The translations under genes and the position numbers were made by a program. A stretch of DNA of 45,084 bases from Pseudomonadota bacterium. Lineage in GTDB: Bacteria; Pseudomonadota; Alphaproteobacteria; Acetobacterales; Acetobacteraceae. Numbering within the stretch: the first letter of the stretch is position 1; the number at the start of each line of letters is the position of its first letter. The notes beneath the pieces were generated by a model. The model saw nothing but the letters and a program-made list of their open reading frames with translations. It was not told the origin of the DNA and made no database searches. Location of the stretch: NCBI GenBank assembly GCA_021818425.1, contig JAKAEC010000008.1, forward strand, positions 1-45,084, written 5' to 3'. Positions 1-8,136 of this stretch are shown here, one piece after another.

Positions 1-157
1 GGAATTGCTCAGGCCGTAGCTTGGCAAGATTGTAGCGCCGATGCCCGCCCGGCGTATGCTCCGCCACCAGTCGGCCTTCGGCCTCCCAACGCCGGAGCGC
101 CGTGATCGACACCCCCAAAGCCTCCGCAGCTTCACCTATACCTACAAACCTCTCCAT
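1..157 (-). CDS. IS607-type TnpA serine recombinase, N-terminal part (cut by window edge)
   Basis: The reading frame starts at an ATG whose complement is 155-157 and runs off the left edge after 52 codons. It begins MERFVGIGEAAEALGV, followed by an ALRRWEAEGRL helix and TPGGHRRY. This is the MerR-like winged-helix head that precedes the serine-recombinase domain in IS607-family TnpA. In that family the protein binds the element ends and catalyses excision and insertion, and tnpB normally follows on the same strand, here beyond the window. The catalytic serine domain is not visible, so intactness cannot be judged. A plain MerR regulator is the alternative, but TPGGHRRY directly after the tryptophan helix is typical of the IS607 group. 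The gene start lies only 30 bases from the stop codon of epmA, so the element boundary is probably within 158-187. Confidence 0.7.
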   Translation of the reverse strand, partial: MERFVGIGEAAEALGVSITALRRWEAEGRLVAEHTPGGHRRYNLAKLRPEQF

Positions 158-187
158 AATGTAGATATATACATAGAATTAGAAAGA

Positions 188-1165
188 TTATAAGATAACT
201 GCATCCAACCCCGGCAACCACAGAACATCGGCTATGCGCCGTGCATTGGTGGCTAACATCGTCAGCCTATCGAATCCCAAGGCAACACCTGTGCAGGAAG
301 GCAAGTTCTCCACGGCTGTCAGAAAATCCTCGTCCAGCTCCCAGTCCGGCCCATAGAGCACATGGCGCCGGGCCCGATCCTCGATGAATCGCAGCCGCTG
401 CTCAGCAGCATCCGTGAGTTCCACAAAAGCGTTGGCAAGCTCAATCCCGCATACATACAGCTCAAACCGCTCCGCCACCCTCTCATCCTCCGGACAGCGC
501 CGCGCTAAAGCTGCCTGCGCGACAGGCCAATGCGTGAGAAACGTCGCCCGTGCGCGACCCAGATGCGGTTCGACTCGCTCCAGCATCAGGCGGAAAAACA
601 GATCCTCCCAGTTCTCTCCGTCGCGCAGCCTAGCCTTAGCTTGTGCTGCCAACGCTGCGGCATCCCCTGCTGTTCCCAGCACATCCGCGCCTACATAATG
701 CGCAAACGCATCCGCCACGGTCAGATATTCTGGCTCATCCAGCCGTGTGGTAATGCCCATGCAGCTCACCTCGGGTGGCAAGGTGGCTTGCAGCAACGCG
801 AAACTCTCTTGCATCAGCACCCCCATATCCGCGTGCAGATTGTACCATTCCAGCATTGTGAATTCCGGCGCATGCGTGTCTGACCACGGCTCCTCTCGCC
901 ATACCCGAGCAAGTTGGAAAATCGGCCCCGAGCCGCCGGCCAGCAGCTTCTTCATTGCAAATTCTGGTGATGTATTAAGCCACTTCTCTCCAGTGGGCCG
1001 CGCGCGCAGATGCACCTCCTCGCCGGGTGCCGGCACGACATAAGGCGTTTCCACCTCCATATAACCACGCGAGGTGAAGAAGGCACGCACGGCGGCGGCC
1101 AGAAAATTACGCCGGCGCAGAAACGCCATTCGGTCGGGCAACGTCTGCCAGGGTTGAGAGCTCAT
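188..1165 (-). CDS. epmA: EF-P--(R)-beta-lysine ligase EpmA (class II LysRS paralogue)
   Basis: EpmA attaches (R)-beta-lysine to a conserved lysine of elongation factor P in the cytoplasm, which helps ribosomes through polyproline stretches. The 325-residue protein is a bare class II aminoacyl-tRNA synthetase core without the OB-fold anticodon domain of LysRS, as expected for EpmA/GenX/PoxA. Motif 2 is at about residues 82-108 (FQLARVWREE then EFTMLEWY). A GIELANAFVEL segment lies in the active site, and motif 3 (GVALGFDRLTML) is at about 293-304. It is divergent from epmB, the aminomutase that makes the beta-lysine. The start is ambiguous between Met1 and Met13; Met1 is chosen for family length. 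The C-terminal tail ends almost at the IS607-like insertion, so the last few residues could be altered. The EF-P gene itself is not in the window. Confidence 0.92.
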   Translation of the reverse strand: MSSQPWQTLPDRMAFLRRRNFLAAAVRAFFTSRGYMEVETPYVVPAPGEEVHLRARPTGEKWLNTSPEFAMKKLLAGGSGPIFQLARVWREEPWSDTHAPEFTMLEWYNLHADMGVLMQESFALLQATLPPEVSCMGITTRLDEPEYLTVADAFAHYVGADVLGTAGDAAALAAQAKARLRDGENWEDLFFRLMLERVEPHLGRARATFLTHWPVAQAALARRCPEDERVAERFELYVCGIELANAFVELTDAAEQRLRFIEDRARRHVLYGPDWELDEDFLTAVENLPSCTGVALGFDRLTMLATNARRIADVLWLPGLDAVIL

Positions 1166-1188
1166 GTCACCGGGTTTACACGCTCCCG

Positions 1189-2160
1189 ATGCGAGACGGA
1201 ATTTCTGCCCCCAAACAACGCACGCTGCGCAGTCCGCAAGAGCTGGTTCAGGCCGGACTGCTGCCGCCAGAAAATCTAGCTGACGCCAAGGCCGTCGCTG
1301 CTCGCTACGCCATTGCCATTCCCATGGCTCTCGCTGCGATGATCGAAACCCCTAGCGACCCTATGGGCCTGCAATTCCTCCCCGATCCGGCCGAACTCAT
1401 TACCGCGCCGCACGAAGATGTCGACCCGATCGCGGACGAGGCACTCTCCCCTATCCCTGGCATCGTCCATCGCTACCCTGACCGCGCCCTCCTAAAGCCG
1501 CTTCTCGCCTGCCCGGTTTATTGCCGCTTCTGCTTCCGGCGCGAGCAGGTTGGGCCGGATGGCGGCCTGCTTACCCAGGACCAACTTGAGGCCGCCTACG
1601 GATATATATCCGCCCGCCCCGCCATCCGCGAAGTCATCCTCACCGGCGGCGACCCCTTGATCCTCTCACCTCGACGGCTGGGGGAGATTCTTGGCCGCCT
1701 GAATGCCATTCCCCATGTCGAGCTGCTGCGCATTCATAGCCGCGTACCAGTCGCAGACCCAACCTTCATCAACGCCGCCCTCTTGGCCGCTCTAGAGACG
1801 GAAAAGCCGCTCTATCTTGCCATCCACGCCAACCACGCGCGGGAATTCTCAGCCGCCACAAACCGAGCTTTATATTGTCTATCCCGGCTTGGCATCCCGC
1901 TTCTTGGCCAGACCGTATTGCTGGCTGGTGTAAATGATACGGAGACCGCGCTCGCGGATCTATTCCGCGCCATGCTCCGCGCACGGGTGAAACCTTATTA
2001 CCTGCATCAGCTCGATCCCGCCCCAGGCACGGCCCGCTTCCACGTGCCGCCGGAGCGCGGGCGCGAAATTCTAGCCAACCTGCGCGGCAAGATCAGTGGC
2101 ACCGCCCTTCCCACCTATATTCTCGACCGTCCAGGTGGACTTGGCAAAATTCCACTTTGA
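1189..2160 (+). CDS. epmB: EF-P lysine 2,3-aminomutase EpmB (radical SAM)
   Basis: EpmB converts L-alpha-lysine to (R)-beta-lysine, the substrate that EpmA loads onto EF-P. The 323-residue protein carries the radical-SAM cluster motif CPVYCRFC (Cys108, Cys112, Cys115). It has the GGDPL segment typical of lysine aminomutases and a C-terminal PGGLGKIPL, whose lysine (about 320) fits the PLP-binding position in the family. The N-terminus (LRSPQELVQAGLLPPE) matches the usual start region of EpmB, so the first ATG is plausible. The start codon is only 23 bases from that of the divergent epmA. It ends 39 bases before the ArsR gene, with a palindrome in between that could serve as operator or terminator. 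Confidence 0.92.
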   Translation: MRDGISAPKQRTLRSPQELVQAGLLPPENLADAKAVAARYAIAIPMALAAMIETPSDPMGLQFLPDPAELITAPHEDVDPIADEALSPIPGIVHRYPDRALLKPLLACPVYCRFCFRREQVGPDGGLLTQDQLEAAYGYISARPAIREVILTGGDPLILSPRRLGEILGRLNAIPHVELLRIHSRVPVADPTFINAALLAALETEKPLYLAIHANHAREFSAATNRALYCLSRLGIPLLGQTVLLAGVNDTETALADLFRAMLRARVKPYYLHQLDPAPGTARFHVPPERGREILANLRGKISGTALPTYILDRPGGLGKIPL

Positions 2161-2165
2161 CCCCT

Positions 2166-2189
2166 TTAAATCGGATTTTTCCGATTTAA
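2166..2189. promoter_or_regulatory. Palindrome upstream of the arsR-type gene, candidate operator
   Basis: TTAAATCGGA (2166-2175) and TCCGATTTAA (2180-2189) form a perfect 10-base inverted repeat around four Ts. It lies 10 bases upstream of the regulator ATG and 5 bases after the epmB stop. Size and symmetry suit a dimeric ArsR-type repressor binding its own promoter. The alternative is a weak terminator for epmB, but no T-run follows the second arm. Confidence 0.5.
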
Positions 2190-2199
2190 GTATCGGCCA

Positions 2200-2520
2200 A
2201 TGACGAGGTACTCTCCTCCTTCACCTAGCGTCGACGAAGTTCTGAAAGCGCTTGCCAATCCGGTACGGCTCAAGATTCTGCGCGGCTTACGTACCCCGGC
2301 CGTGAGCTTTCCCGGCCAGGAGCACCCATATGAATGGGGAGTTTGTGCCAACAAGATCGAAACCACCTGTAGCCTCTCCCAATCCACTGTCTCTGGCCAC
2401 TTAGCGGTACTGCACCAGGCTGGGCTGATTACCGCCAAAAAAGTCGGCCAATGGATTTTCTACCAGCGAGATGAAACCGCCATCACCCAGTTCCTTGCCA
2501 ATTTGAAGGACCAACTATGA
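2200..2520 (+). CDS. ArsR-family winged-helix repressor
   Basis: This 106-residue protein has the ArsR fold. ALANPVRLKILRGL (about 17-30) is the first helix pair, SQSTVSGHLAVLHQAGLI (60-77) is the recognition helix region, and a wing follows (KKVGQWIFYQRDE). The metal box of classical ArsR (ELCVCEL-like) is absent. Instead there are two cysteines, Cys49 and Cys57, just before the recognition helix, which could sense thiol-reactive compounds or redox state. It is followed, 80 bases on, by an Old Yellow Enzyme on the same strand, and a 24-base palindrome lies right in front. I infer that it represses itself and the ene-reductase and is relieved by an electrophile. The family call is firm; the inducer is a guess. 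Confidence 0.85.
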   Translation: MTRYSPPSPSVDEVLKALANPVRLKILRGLRTPAVSFPGQEHPYEWGVCANKIETTCSLSQSTVSGHLAVLHQAGLITAKKVGQWIFYQRDETAITQFLANLKDQL

Positions 2521-2600
2521 GCGAACAAAAATTTCCCGTTCCTTGTTGACGTCCACCGTCCCTATTTCCGTGAAGCTTTTTATCAAGAAGGAATTGCATT

Positions 2601-3665
2601 ATGCCCACCCTGTTTGACTCTCTGAAACTTGGTGAACTCACGCTTCCCAATCGTATCATAATGGCGCCACTCACACGCTGCCGGGCCTCGGAAGGGCGTG
2701 TCCCTAACGCGCTGATGGCCGAGTATTACGCCCAGCGAGCCGATGCCGGGCTGATTATCTCCGAGGCCACCGCCGTCACCCCGATGGGCGTTGGCTATCC
2801 AGACACACCCGGCCTTTGGTCCCAGGAACAGGTGGAAGGCTGGAAGCTCGTCACTAAGGCAGTCCACCAAAAAGGCGGGCGTATCTTCGCCCAGCTCTGG
2901 CATGTGGGCCGCATTTCCGCACCGCTATATCTTAATGGCGAACTGCCCGTGGCCCCCTCTGCCATCGCTGCGGAAGGACATGTGAGTCTCGTGCGCCCGC
3001 AGCAGAATTACGTCATCCCTCGTTCTCTGAAAACCAATGAAATCCCTGGCATCATCGAATGCTACCGTAAGGCGGCCATGAACGCGCAGATGGCCGGTTT
3101 CGACGGTGTAGAGATTCATGGCGCCAATGGTTATCTCCTGGACCAGTTTCTGCAGGACTCGACCAACAAGCGGACGGACGAATATGGCGGCTCCATCGCC
3201 AACCGCGCTCGCCTCTTGCTGGAGGTAACAGACGCCGCCGCCTCAGTGTTCGGGCCAGAGCTGGTGGGGGTGCATCTCGCGCCGCGCGGGGACGCACATA
3301 CAATGGGCGATTCAAACCCCCTCGCCACCTTTACTTATGTGGCCCAAGAGCTACGTGAAAAAGGCATTGCCTTCATCTGCGCTCGTGAGCATCAAGCGAA
3401 CGATTCCATCGGCCCACAGATAAAAAAAACGTTCGGAGGCGTCTATATCGCCAACGAGGGTTTCACCAAGGAAAGTGCGAGTGCGGCCCTTGCGACCGGC
3501 ACAGCCGATGCCGTGGCCTGGGGCAAAGCCTTCATCGCCAATCCGGATCTTGTTAAGCGATTCGCCAACAACGCACCGCTGAACAAGCCCGTGCCCGAAA
3601 CGTTCTATGGCCAGGGCAGCACCGGCTATACAGACTATCCGTTCCTGGAAACCGTAAATGCCTAG
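2601..3665 (+). CDS. Old Yellow Enzyme family ene-reductase (NemA-like, FMN)
   Basis: This 354-residue TIM-barrel flavoprotein reduces activated C=C bonds or nitro groups with NAD(P)H. Such enzymes act on electrophiles such as N-ethylmaleimide, nitro-esters and quinone-like compounds. Family landmarks are NRIIMAPLTRCRA (17-29), the substrate-binding His173 and Asn176 in EIHGANGYLLDQF with the presumed proton donor Tyr178, and GGVYIANEGF near the phosphate site. The usual RLSP stretch is HLAP here (about 255-258), a small deviation. The ATG at 2601 is preceded by AAGAAGGA. The ArsR gene 80 bases upstream is probably its regulator, the same pairing logic as NemR-NemA in E. coli but with an unrelated repressor family. 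The physiological substrate cannot be read from sequence. Confidence 0.9.
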   Translation: MPTLFDSLKLGELTLPNRIIMAPLTRCRASEGRVPNALMAEYYAQRADAGLIISEATAVTPMGVGYPDTPGLWSQEQVEGWKLVTKAVHQKGGRIFAQLWHVGRISAPLYLNGELPVAPSAIAAEGHVSLVRPQQNYVIPRSLKTNEIPGIIECYRKAAMNAQMAGFDGVEIHGANGYLLDQFLQDSTNKRTDEYGGSIANRARLLLEVTDAAASVFGPELVGVHLAPRGDAHTMGDSNPLATFTYVAQELREKGIAFICAREHQANDSIGPQIKKTFGGVYIANEGFTKESASAALATGTADAVAWGKAFIANPDLVKRFANNAPLNKPVPETFYGQGSTGYTDYPFLETVNA

Positions 3666-3739
3666 CCCAGGCTGGAGCGTGTCGGTTTCGTGTTAAGCTG
3701 CCCTAGCGATTCATTCTGAACCGATCGATCTCTAAAACT

Positions 3740-4903
3740 CTATGGCCCTGCCGTCCGCGCTGCCAGCAGGATGAGCAGGGCCGACGCCGCCATCGCCATC
3801 GTACCGATCCCAAACAACAACCCGTAACTACCAGTGGCGTGAAACAAATGTGAGAAAAACGCCGCAACCACGGCCTGCATCACAGCATATACCATAGTTG
3901 CCAACCCCCAATCGCCAGAAAGCCGCGCCGCTGGAACCATCCCTGCAATAGCACCGGCCACCAGCATCACCGAGCCAAGCGCGATCGCTCCTACCACCAC
4001 AGCGGAAATGATCAGTGCAATCTGCGCATGTGTCACTAGCGGCAAGGCAACGCCGCAGCCCATTACCACGTAACCACTGCCTAAGGTTGGTAGGAACCGG
4101 AATCTGTCCGCCACCCGCCCCAGCAGCGGCGGTCCCAACATAGCTGAAACACCCAGCCACATCGCAATCTCGGCTCCCGCAGATATGCCGCGATGCAACC
4201 CCAGCGCCGCGAAACTGGAAAGAAACAGCATATGCGGCACAAATCCGAGTGCTGACAGCGCATAAGCGACAATCATCAACAGCACCGGCACCGGTGGAAA
4301 TCCTTTCGCAGCATGCCGTGGTGCCGGTTCAATTCGCGAACATGGCATCATCACCGCCACCGCCAGCGTCGCCAGCACGCAAACCGCCCCCAGTGCCACC
4401 CAGGTAAATACCAAGCCTTGCGATAACAACAGCGGCAGCAAAACGGCGCTGAACGCCGTCCCTGCCCCCATACCAGCGAATGTGATACCGGAAACCCGTC
4501 CACGTGCCGCGGAAGGGGCTCGCCCCACTACGGCCGCGGCCATAAGCACCATCAAGACACCGCCAGTAATTCCGGAAATTAGACGCCAAGCGCCGAACCA
4601 AGCCCACCCCCAGTTAAGCGCTGAAGCCAGCGTGGCCACCGCCGTCAGCCCCATGAACAAGAGTACCGATGGCTTTGCCGGAAAAGCATGGCGCCATACA
4701 CGCATCGTCGCCGCGCCGATGAAATAACCGGCCAGATTCACCGTGCCGAGCCAGAAAGCCCCCGCGGTACTGTACCATCCCGCCTTGGCCAGGGCAGGCA
4801 CCAGCGGCGCGAAGCCGAACCGCGCCACGCCGATGCTGACAAACATCGCGAGAAGGCCACTGAAAGCAGCACGGTAAATCGGAAAGGTCCGGGCGTTCCC
4901 CAT
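3740..4903 (-). CDS. YbfB/YjiJ-family MFS transporter
   Basis: From the ATG at 4903 the protein has 387 residues and about 12 hydrophobic segments. It starts MGNARTFPIYRAAFSGLLAM with VSIGVARFGFAPLVPAL close behind. That N-terminus (a G-[VI]-x-RF-x-F-x-P-L-x-P pattern in the first membrane helix) is characteristic of the YbfB/YjiJ group (Pfam MFS_4), inner-membrane transporters of unknown substrate. The open frame extends upstream to 5110, but that would overlap purC by about 70 bases and adds non-membrane sequence unlike the family, so I chose Met at 4903; an ATG at 4933 is also possible. The gene converges with the ene-reductase and diverges from purC. Confidence 0.8.
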   Translation of the reverse strand: MGNARTFPIYRAAFSGLLAMFVSIGVARFGFAPLVPALAKAGWYSTAGAFWLGTVNLAGYFIGAATMRVWRHAFPAKPSVLLFMGLTAVATLASALNWGWAWFGAWRLISGITGGVLMVLMAAAVVGRAPSAARGRVSGITFAGMGAGTAFSAVLLPLLLSQGLVFTWVALGAVCVLATLAVAVMMPCSRIEPAPRHAAKGFPPVPVLLMIVAYALSALGFVPHMLFLSSFAALGLHRGISAGAEIAMWLGVSAMLGPPLLGRVADRFRFLPTLGSGYVVMGCGVALPLVTHAQIALIISAVVVGAIALGSVMLVAGAIAGMVPAARLSGDWGLATMVYAVMQAVVAAFFSHLFHATGSYGLLFGIGTMAMAASALLILLAARTAGP

Positions 4904-5040
4904 ATTAAATAGACGGATAGCCTGACTAACCATATTGTACACGCACGCCCAGGGCTTAGCCCCCATGCGGATGCCCCCATGGTATTCGTGAGACGCAGTT
5001 GGTATAGACCGGCTCCGTTCATTTCGAAGGTTTGTGATCC

Positions 5041-5805
5041 ATGGCCCGCCGCCGTCAGCTCTATGAAGGCAAAGCAAAAATACTGTTCGAGGGCCCAGAG
5101 CCCGGCACACTCGTGCAATATTTCAAAGACGACGCCACTGCGTTCAACGCCCAAAAAAAGGGCACGATCACCGGCAAGGGTGTGCTGAATAACCGGATCA
5201 GCGAATTCCTAATGACCAAGTTGGCGGAAATCAACATTCCGACCCACTTCATCCGCCGCTTAAATATGCGCGAACAACTTATTAAGGAAGTTGAGATCAT
5301 TCCAATTGAGGTGGTCGTGCGTAACATTGCGGCTGGCAGCATCGCTCAGCGTCTGGGCATCCCCGAGGGTACGCGCCTACCGCGCTCTATTGTGGAATAC
5401 TATTATAAGAACGACGCTCTTGGTGACCCAATGGTGGCGGAAGAGCATATCACCGCTTTCGGCTGGGCCACACCACCGGACATGGACGATATTGTTCACC
5501 TCACCCTACGTATCAATGACTTCTTGACCGGCCTGTTCCTCGGCGTCGGCATCACGCTGGTGGATTTCAAGCTGGAATTTGGCCGTCTTTATGAGAATGA
5601 AGAAATGCGCATCGTCCTAGCCGACGAAATTAGCCCGGATAATTGCCGTCTCTGGGATGCCAAAACCAATGAAAAGATGGACAAAGATCGTTTCCGGCGT
5701 GACCTAGGAAAAATTGAGGAAGCCTACCAGGAAGTCGCCCGCCGCCTCGGCATCCTCCCCGAAGCCGGCTCTCGGGACATGAAGGGGCCAGAGACGATGC
5801 AATAA
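5041..5805 (+). CDS. purC: Phosphoribosylaminoimidazole-succinocarboxamide synthase PurC
   Basis: PurC joins CAIR and aspartate with ATP to give SAICAR in de novo purine synthesis. The 254-residue protein shows the family N-terminus [15 protein letters not shown] and the central [11 protein letters not shown]. It also has [13 protein letters not shown] with the catalytic region, and [14 protein letters not shown]. Length is normal. It opens the purine cluster and is followed 50 bases later by purS. The start is the ATG at 5041, with AAGG about ten bases upstream. A long open frame on the opposite strand overlaps the start but is only a spurious extension of the MFS gene. Confidence 0.96.
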   Translation: MARRRQLYEGKAKILFEGPEPGTLVQYFKDDATAFNAQKKGTITGKGVLNNRISEFLMTKLAEINIPTHFIRRLNMREQLIKEVEIIPIEVVVRNIAAGSIAQRLGIPEGTRLPRSIVEYYYKNDALGDPMVAEEHITAFGWATPPDMDDIVHLTLRINDFLTGLFLGVGITLVDFKLEFGRLYENEEMRIVLADEISPDNCRLWDAKTNEKMDKDRFRRDLGKIEEAYQEVARRLGILPEAGSRDMKGPETMQ

Positions 5806-5855
5806 CAAGCGTCGTTCGTGAGTTGATGCGTATTAGTAAAAAGGTTTTATGATTC

Positions 5856-6098
5856 ATGAAGGCCATCGTCACCATCATGCTGAAAAACGGCGTGCTCGAC
5901 CCCCAGGGCAAGGCCATCGGCCATGCCTTGAACAATCTAGGCTTTGCCCAAGTTGGCGAGGTGCGCATGGGCAAGATCATCGAACTGGAACTAGCCGAGA
6001 CTGACGCGGGAAAAGCCAGAGCTGATACCGAAGAGATGGCGCGCAAGCTGCTGGCCAACACGGTCATCGAAAGCTTTAAGGTTGAAATCGCGGGATAA
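5856..6098 (+). CDS. purS: FGAM synthase subunit PurS
   Basis: PurS is the small structural subunit of the three-part FGAM synthetase (PurSQL). It helps transfer ammonia from PurQ to PurL. The 80-residue protein has the standard pattern: MKAIVTIMLKNGVLDPQGKA, then GFAQVGEVRMGKIIELEL and a C-terminal LLANTVIESFKVEI. It is separated from its partner purQ by an inserted potassium-channel gene (6186-7427), whereas in most relatives purS, purQ and purL are contiguous. Confidence 0.95.
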   Translation: MKAIVTIMLKNGVLDPQGKAIGHALNNLGFAQVGEVRMGKIIELELAETDAGKARADTEEMARKLLANTVIESFKVEIAG

Positions 6099-6185
6099 AC
6101 TCGCAAGCAGGGCGCTTTACATCTACGCCGTACGCCCCCACACGTTAAACATGCTAGCCCTACCTCTCCCTGCGCCCCCGGCGGC

Positions 6186-7427
6186 ATGACCACGTTGCAT
6201 CGGCTTCACGGCTTGTTCGCAAGCCTGGAAAAGCTTGCCTGGCGTGTCTACCGACGGGCGCGGCTGGATCTCTGGTTTCCACACCTTCTCCTGGCAGCAG
6301 CCGTTGGTGTGGCCGGGTTGCTGGCTCTGCTACCGACCATCCGACGCTATGCATCGGAATATCTGCATCTGCAGCTGAATGGGCTGTTCAATGCGCTGCA
6401 CCCGCTGAATGCCAACGTTCCCGCCCTGATTCTGCAAGGCGTACCTAGCGCCGTAGTCGGCATACTGCAGATTTTCATTGCAATCGGCTTGCTTCTGCGC
6501 TCGCGCATGGCCTGGATTTCAGCACTGGTGATCACTTTTACCCAGGGCGCACTTGCCATCGGCTATAGTCACCAGTCCTGGCATTCGGGCGCCTTCCTCT
6601 ATATTGCGGTATTGTTCCTGGCCTTGTGCGTCTCCGGGCGTAGTTTCCAGCATTCCTCGCTGGCGGCCGGCTCTCTATTTGCCATTGCCGCGTCGATTCT
6701 GCTGCTGACTTATGGCGTGCTTGGTTCGCTCATTCTGGGTAAAGGCTTTTCACCGCCCATCACTACCCTGCCACAAGCAGCCTATTTTACCGTGGTGACG
6801 ATGTCTACGGTCGGCTATGGCGACATAGCGCCCGAGAGCAACAATGCACGACTGTTCGTGATGTCGCTTATTATCGTTGGCATCACGGTGTTTGCCACCT
6901 CTATTACCGCCGTAGTTGGACCGTTGGTGCAAGGACGGCTCAACCGCATCATCGAACCTCAAAGGAAGCGCATGAAACGGGTAAATCATTACATCGTCGC
7001 TGGCGCTGGCGCATTGGCGCATAATACCGCACGCGAGTTGCTAGCACGTGATAAGTCCGTGATCGTGGTTACCGACACGGATGAGGAATTTGGTGACGCC
7101 GAAGTAGTGCGCGGTGATGCCACAGATCTGGACACTCTGCGCAAGGCCGGTGCCGAAACCGCCCATGCGGTGCTTGCCCTGTCCCCTGATGATGCAGAAA
7201 ATGCTTTCGTAATTCTAGCACTGCGCGAAATCAACACGGATGCCAAAAAGGTCGCCGCAGTAAGCAATCGCAGGAATCTTGAACGAGTGCGCCGGGTTCA
7301 GCCGGACATGATTCTGGCACCGAACGTATTCGGCGGGGAGGTGCTGGCCATGGCACTGACGGAAGAAAAAATCGACGGCAATGCGCTGATCGAAAAGCTA
7401 CTGGAAGCTGGTACAAAGCCTGCCTGA
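6186..7427 (+). CDS. kch: Kch-like potassium channel with RCK/TrkA-N domain
   Basis: This 413-residue membrane protein resembles E. coli Kch along its whole length. It has several hydrophobic segments (about 32-50, 79-103, 110-128, 136-150, 160-184), a pore with the K+ selectivity filter TVGYG at 208-212, and a pore-lining helix (225-245). A cytosolic RCK domain follows with the Rossmann signature [12 protein letters not shown] (271-282) and VRGDATD. Shared non-pore segments include [10 protein letters not shown] and [13 protein letters not shown]. The annotated ATG has no clear ribosome site. Met263, at the head of the RCK domain, has a good one (see separate entry). The gene lies inside the purine cluster, between purS and purQ, on the same strand. 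Ligand and gating mode are not readable. Confidence 0.9.
   Translation: MTTLHRLHGLFASLEKLAWRVYRRARLDLWFPHLLLAAAVGVAGLLALLPTIRRYASEYLHLQLNGLFNALHPLNANVPALILQGVPSAVVGILQIFIAIGLLLRSRMAWISALVITFTQGALAIGYSHQSWHSGAFLYIAVLFLALCVSGRSFQHSSLAAGSLFAIAASILLLTYGVLGSLILGKGFSPPITTLPQAAYFTVVTMSTVGYGDIAPESNNARLFVMSLIIVGITVFATSITAVVGPLVQGRLNRIIEPQRKRMKRVNHYIVAGAGALAHNTARELLARDKSVIVVTDTDEEFGDAEVVRGDATDLDTLRKAGAETAHAVLALSPDDAENAFVILALREINTDAKKVAAVSNRRNLERVRRVQPDMILAPNVFGGEVLAMALTEEKIDGNALIEKLLEAGTKPA
6962..6974 (+). promoter_or_regulatory. Possible internal ribosome site and start for the soluble RCK domain
   Basis: AAGGA at 6962-6966 sits five bases upstream of an in-frame ATG at 6972-6974, which is Met263 of the channel. 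A product from here would be the 151-residue cytosolic RCK domain alone, beginning [13 protein letters not shown]. In MthK an internal Met start yields extra RCK subunits that complete the gating ring, so this position is meaningful. It remains a sequence-based prediction. Confidence 0.45.
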
Positions 7428-7473
7428 AGAAAGCGATATTGCTTGGGCCCGGGAGTTCCGGCAGAAGCGGGCC

Positions 7474-8136
7474 ATGCAAGCCGCCATTCTTCTGTTTCCT
7501 GGCATCAACCGGGAACGCGATATGATCCTAGCCGTACGCCAGAGCTTTGGCCGTGAACCGGCGATCGTCTGGCACAAGGAAACCGAGTTGCCAGCGGGCA
7601 CAGACCTCGTGATCCTCCCAGGCGGTTTCTCCTTCGGCGATTACCTGCGCTGCGGCGCAATGGCGGCACAAAGCCCCATCATGCGAGCAGTGAAGTCCCA
7701 TGCCGAACGTGGCGGCTATGTGTTGGGCGTTTGCAACGGCTTCCAGATCATCACCGAGGCCGGCCTGCTACCGGGCGCGCTGCTACGAAACGCCGGACTG
7801 CGCTTCCTCTCCATGGACACTATGCTGAAGGTGGAGCGCAACGACACCGTCTTCACCAGCAAGTGGGAGAAAGGCGCGGAATTCCGCGCTCCCATGGCGC
7901 ATGGAGATGGCAATTACACCGCCGATGACGCCATACTGGACAGGCTAGAAGGCGACGGGCTAGTGGCGTTCCGCTACAGCGACGCCAACCGAAACGGCTC
8001 GGCGCGCAGCATCGCGGGCATCTATTCTCCTAACTTGCGGGTGCTGGGCCTGATGCCTCACCCGGAAAACCTCATCGATCCGCTGATGGGCGGTACCGAT
8101 GGCAAACCCCTCTTTGACTCGCTGGCGGCAGCATGA
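7474..8136 (+). CDS. purQ: FGAM synthase glutaminase subunit PurQ
   Basis: PurQ is the class I glutamine amidotransferase that supplies ammonia to PurL. The 220-residue protein begins [16 protein letters not shown], where relatives usually have GSNCDRD, a modest divergence. It carries the nucleophile elbow VLGVCNGFQ, with the catalytic cysteine in GVCNG, and the His-Pro-Glu end of the triad in MPHPENL. Its stop overlaps the purL start in ATGA, suggesting translational coupling. It lies 46 bases after the inserted kch gene. Confidence 0.95.
   Translation: MQAAILLFPGINRERDMILAVRQSFGREPAIVWHKETELPAGTDLVILPGGFSFGDYLRCGAMAAQSPIMRAVKSHAERGGYVLGVCNGFQIITEAGLLPGALLRNAGLRFLSMDTMLKVERNDTVFTSKWEKGAEFRAPMAHGDGNYTADDAILDRLEGDGLVAFRYSDANRNGSARSIAGIYSPNLRVLGLMPHPENLIDPLMGGTDGKPLFDSLAAA

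Noticed and set aside
4904-5110. N-terminal extension of the MFS transporter
   Set aside because: It would overlap the start of purC on the other strand, and the added residues do not resemble the family.
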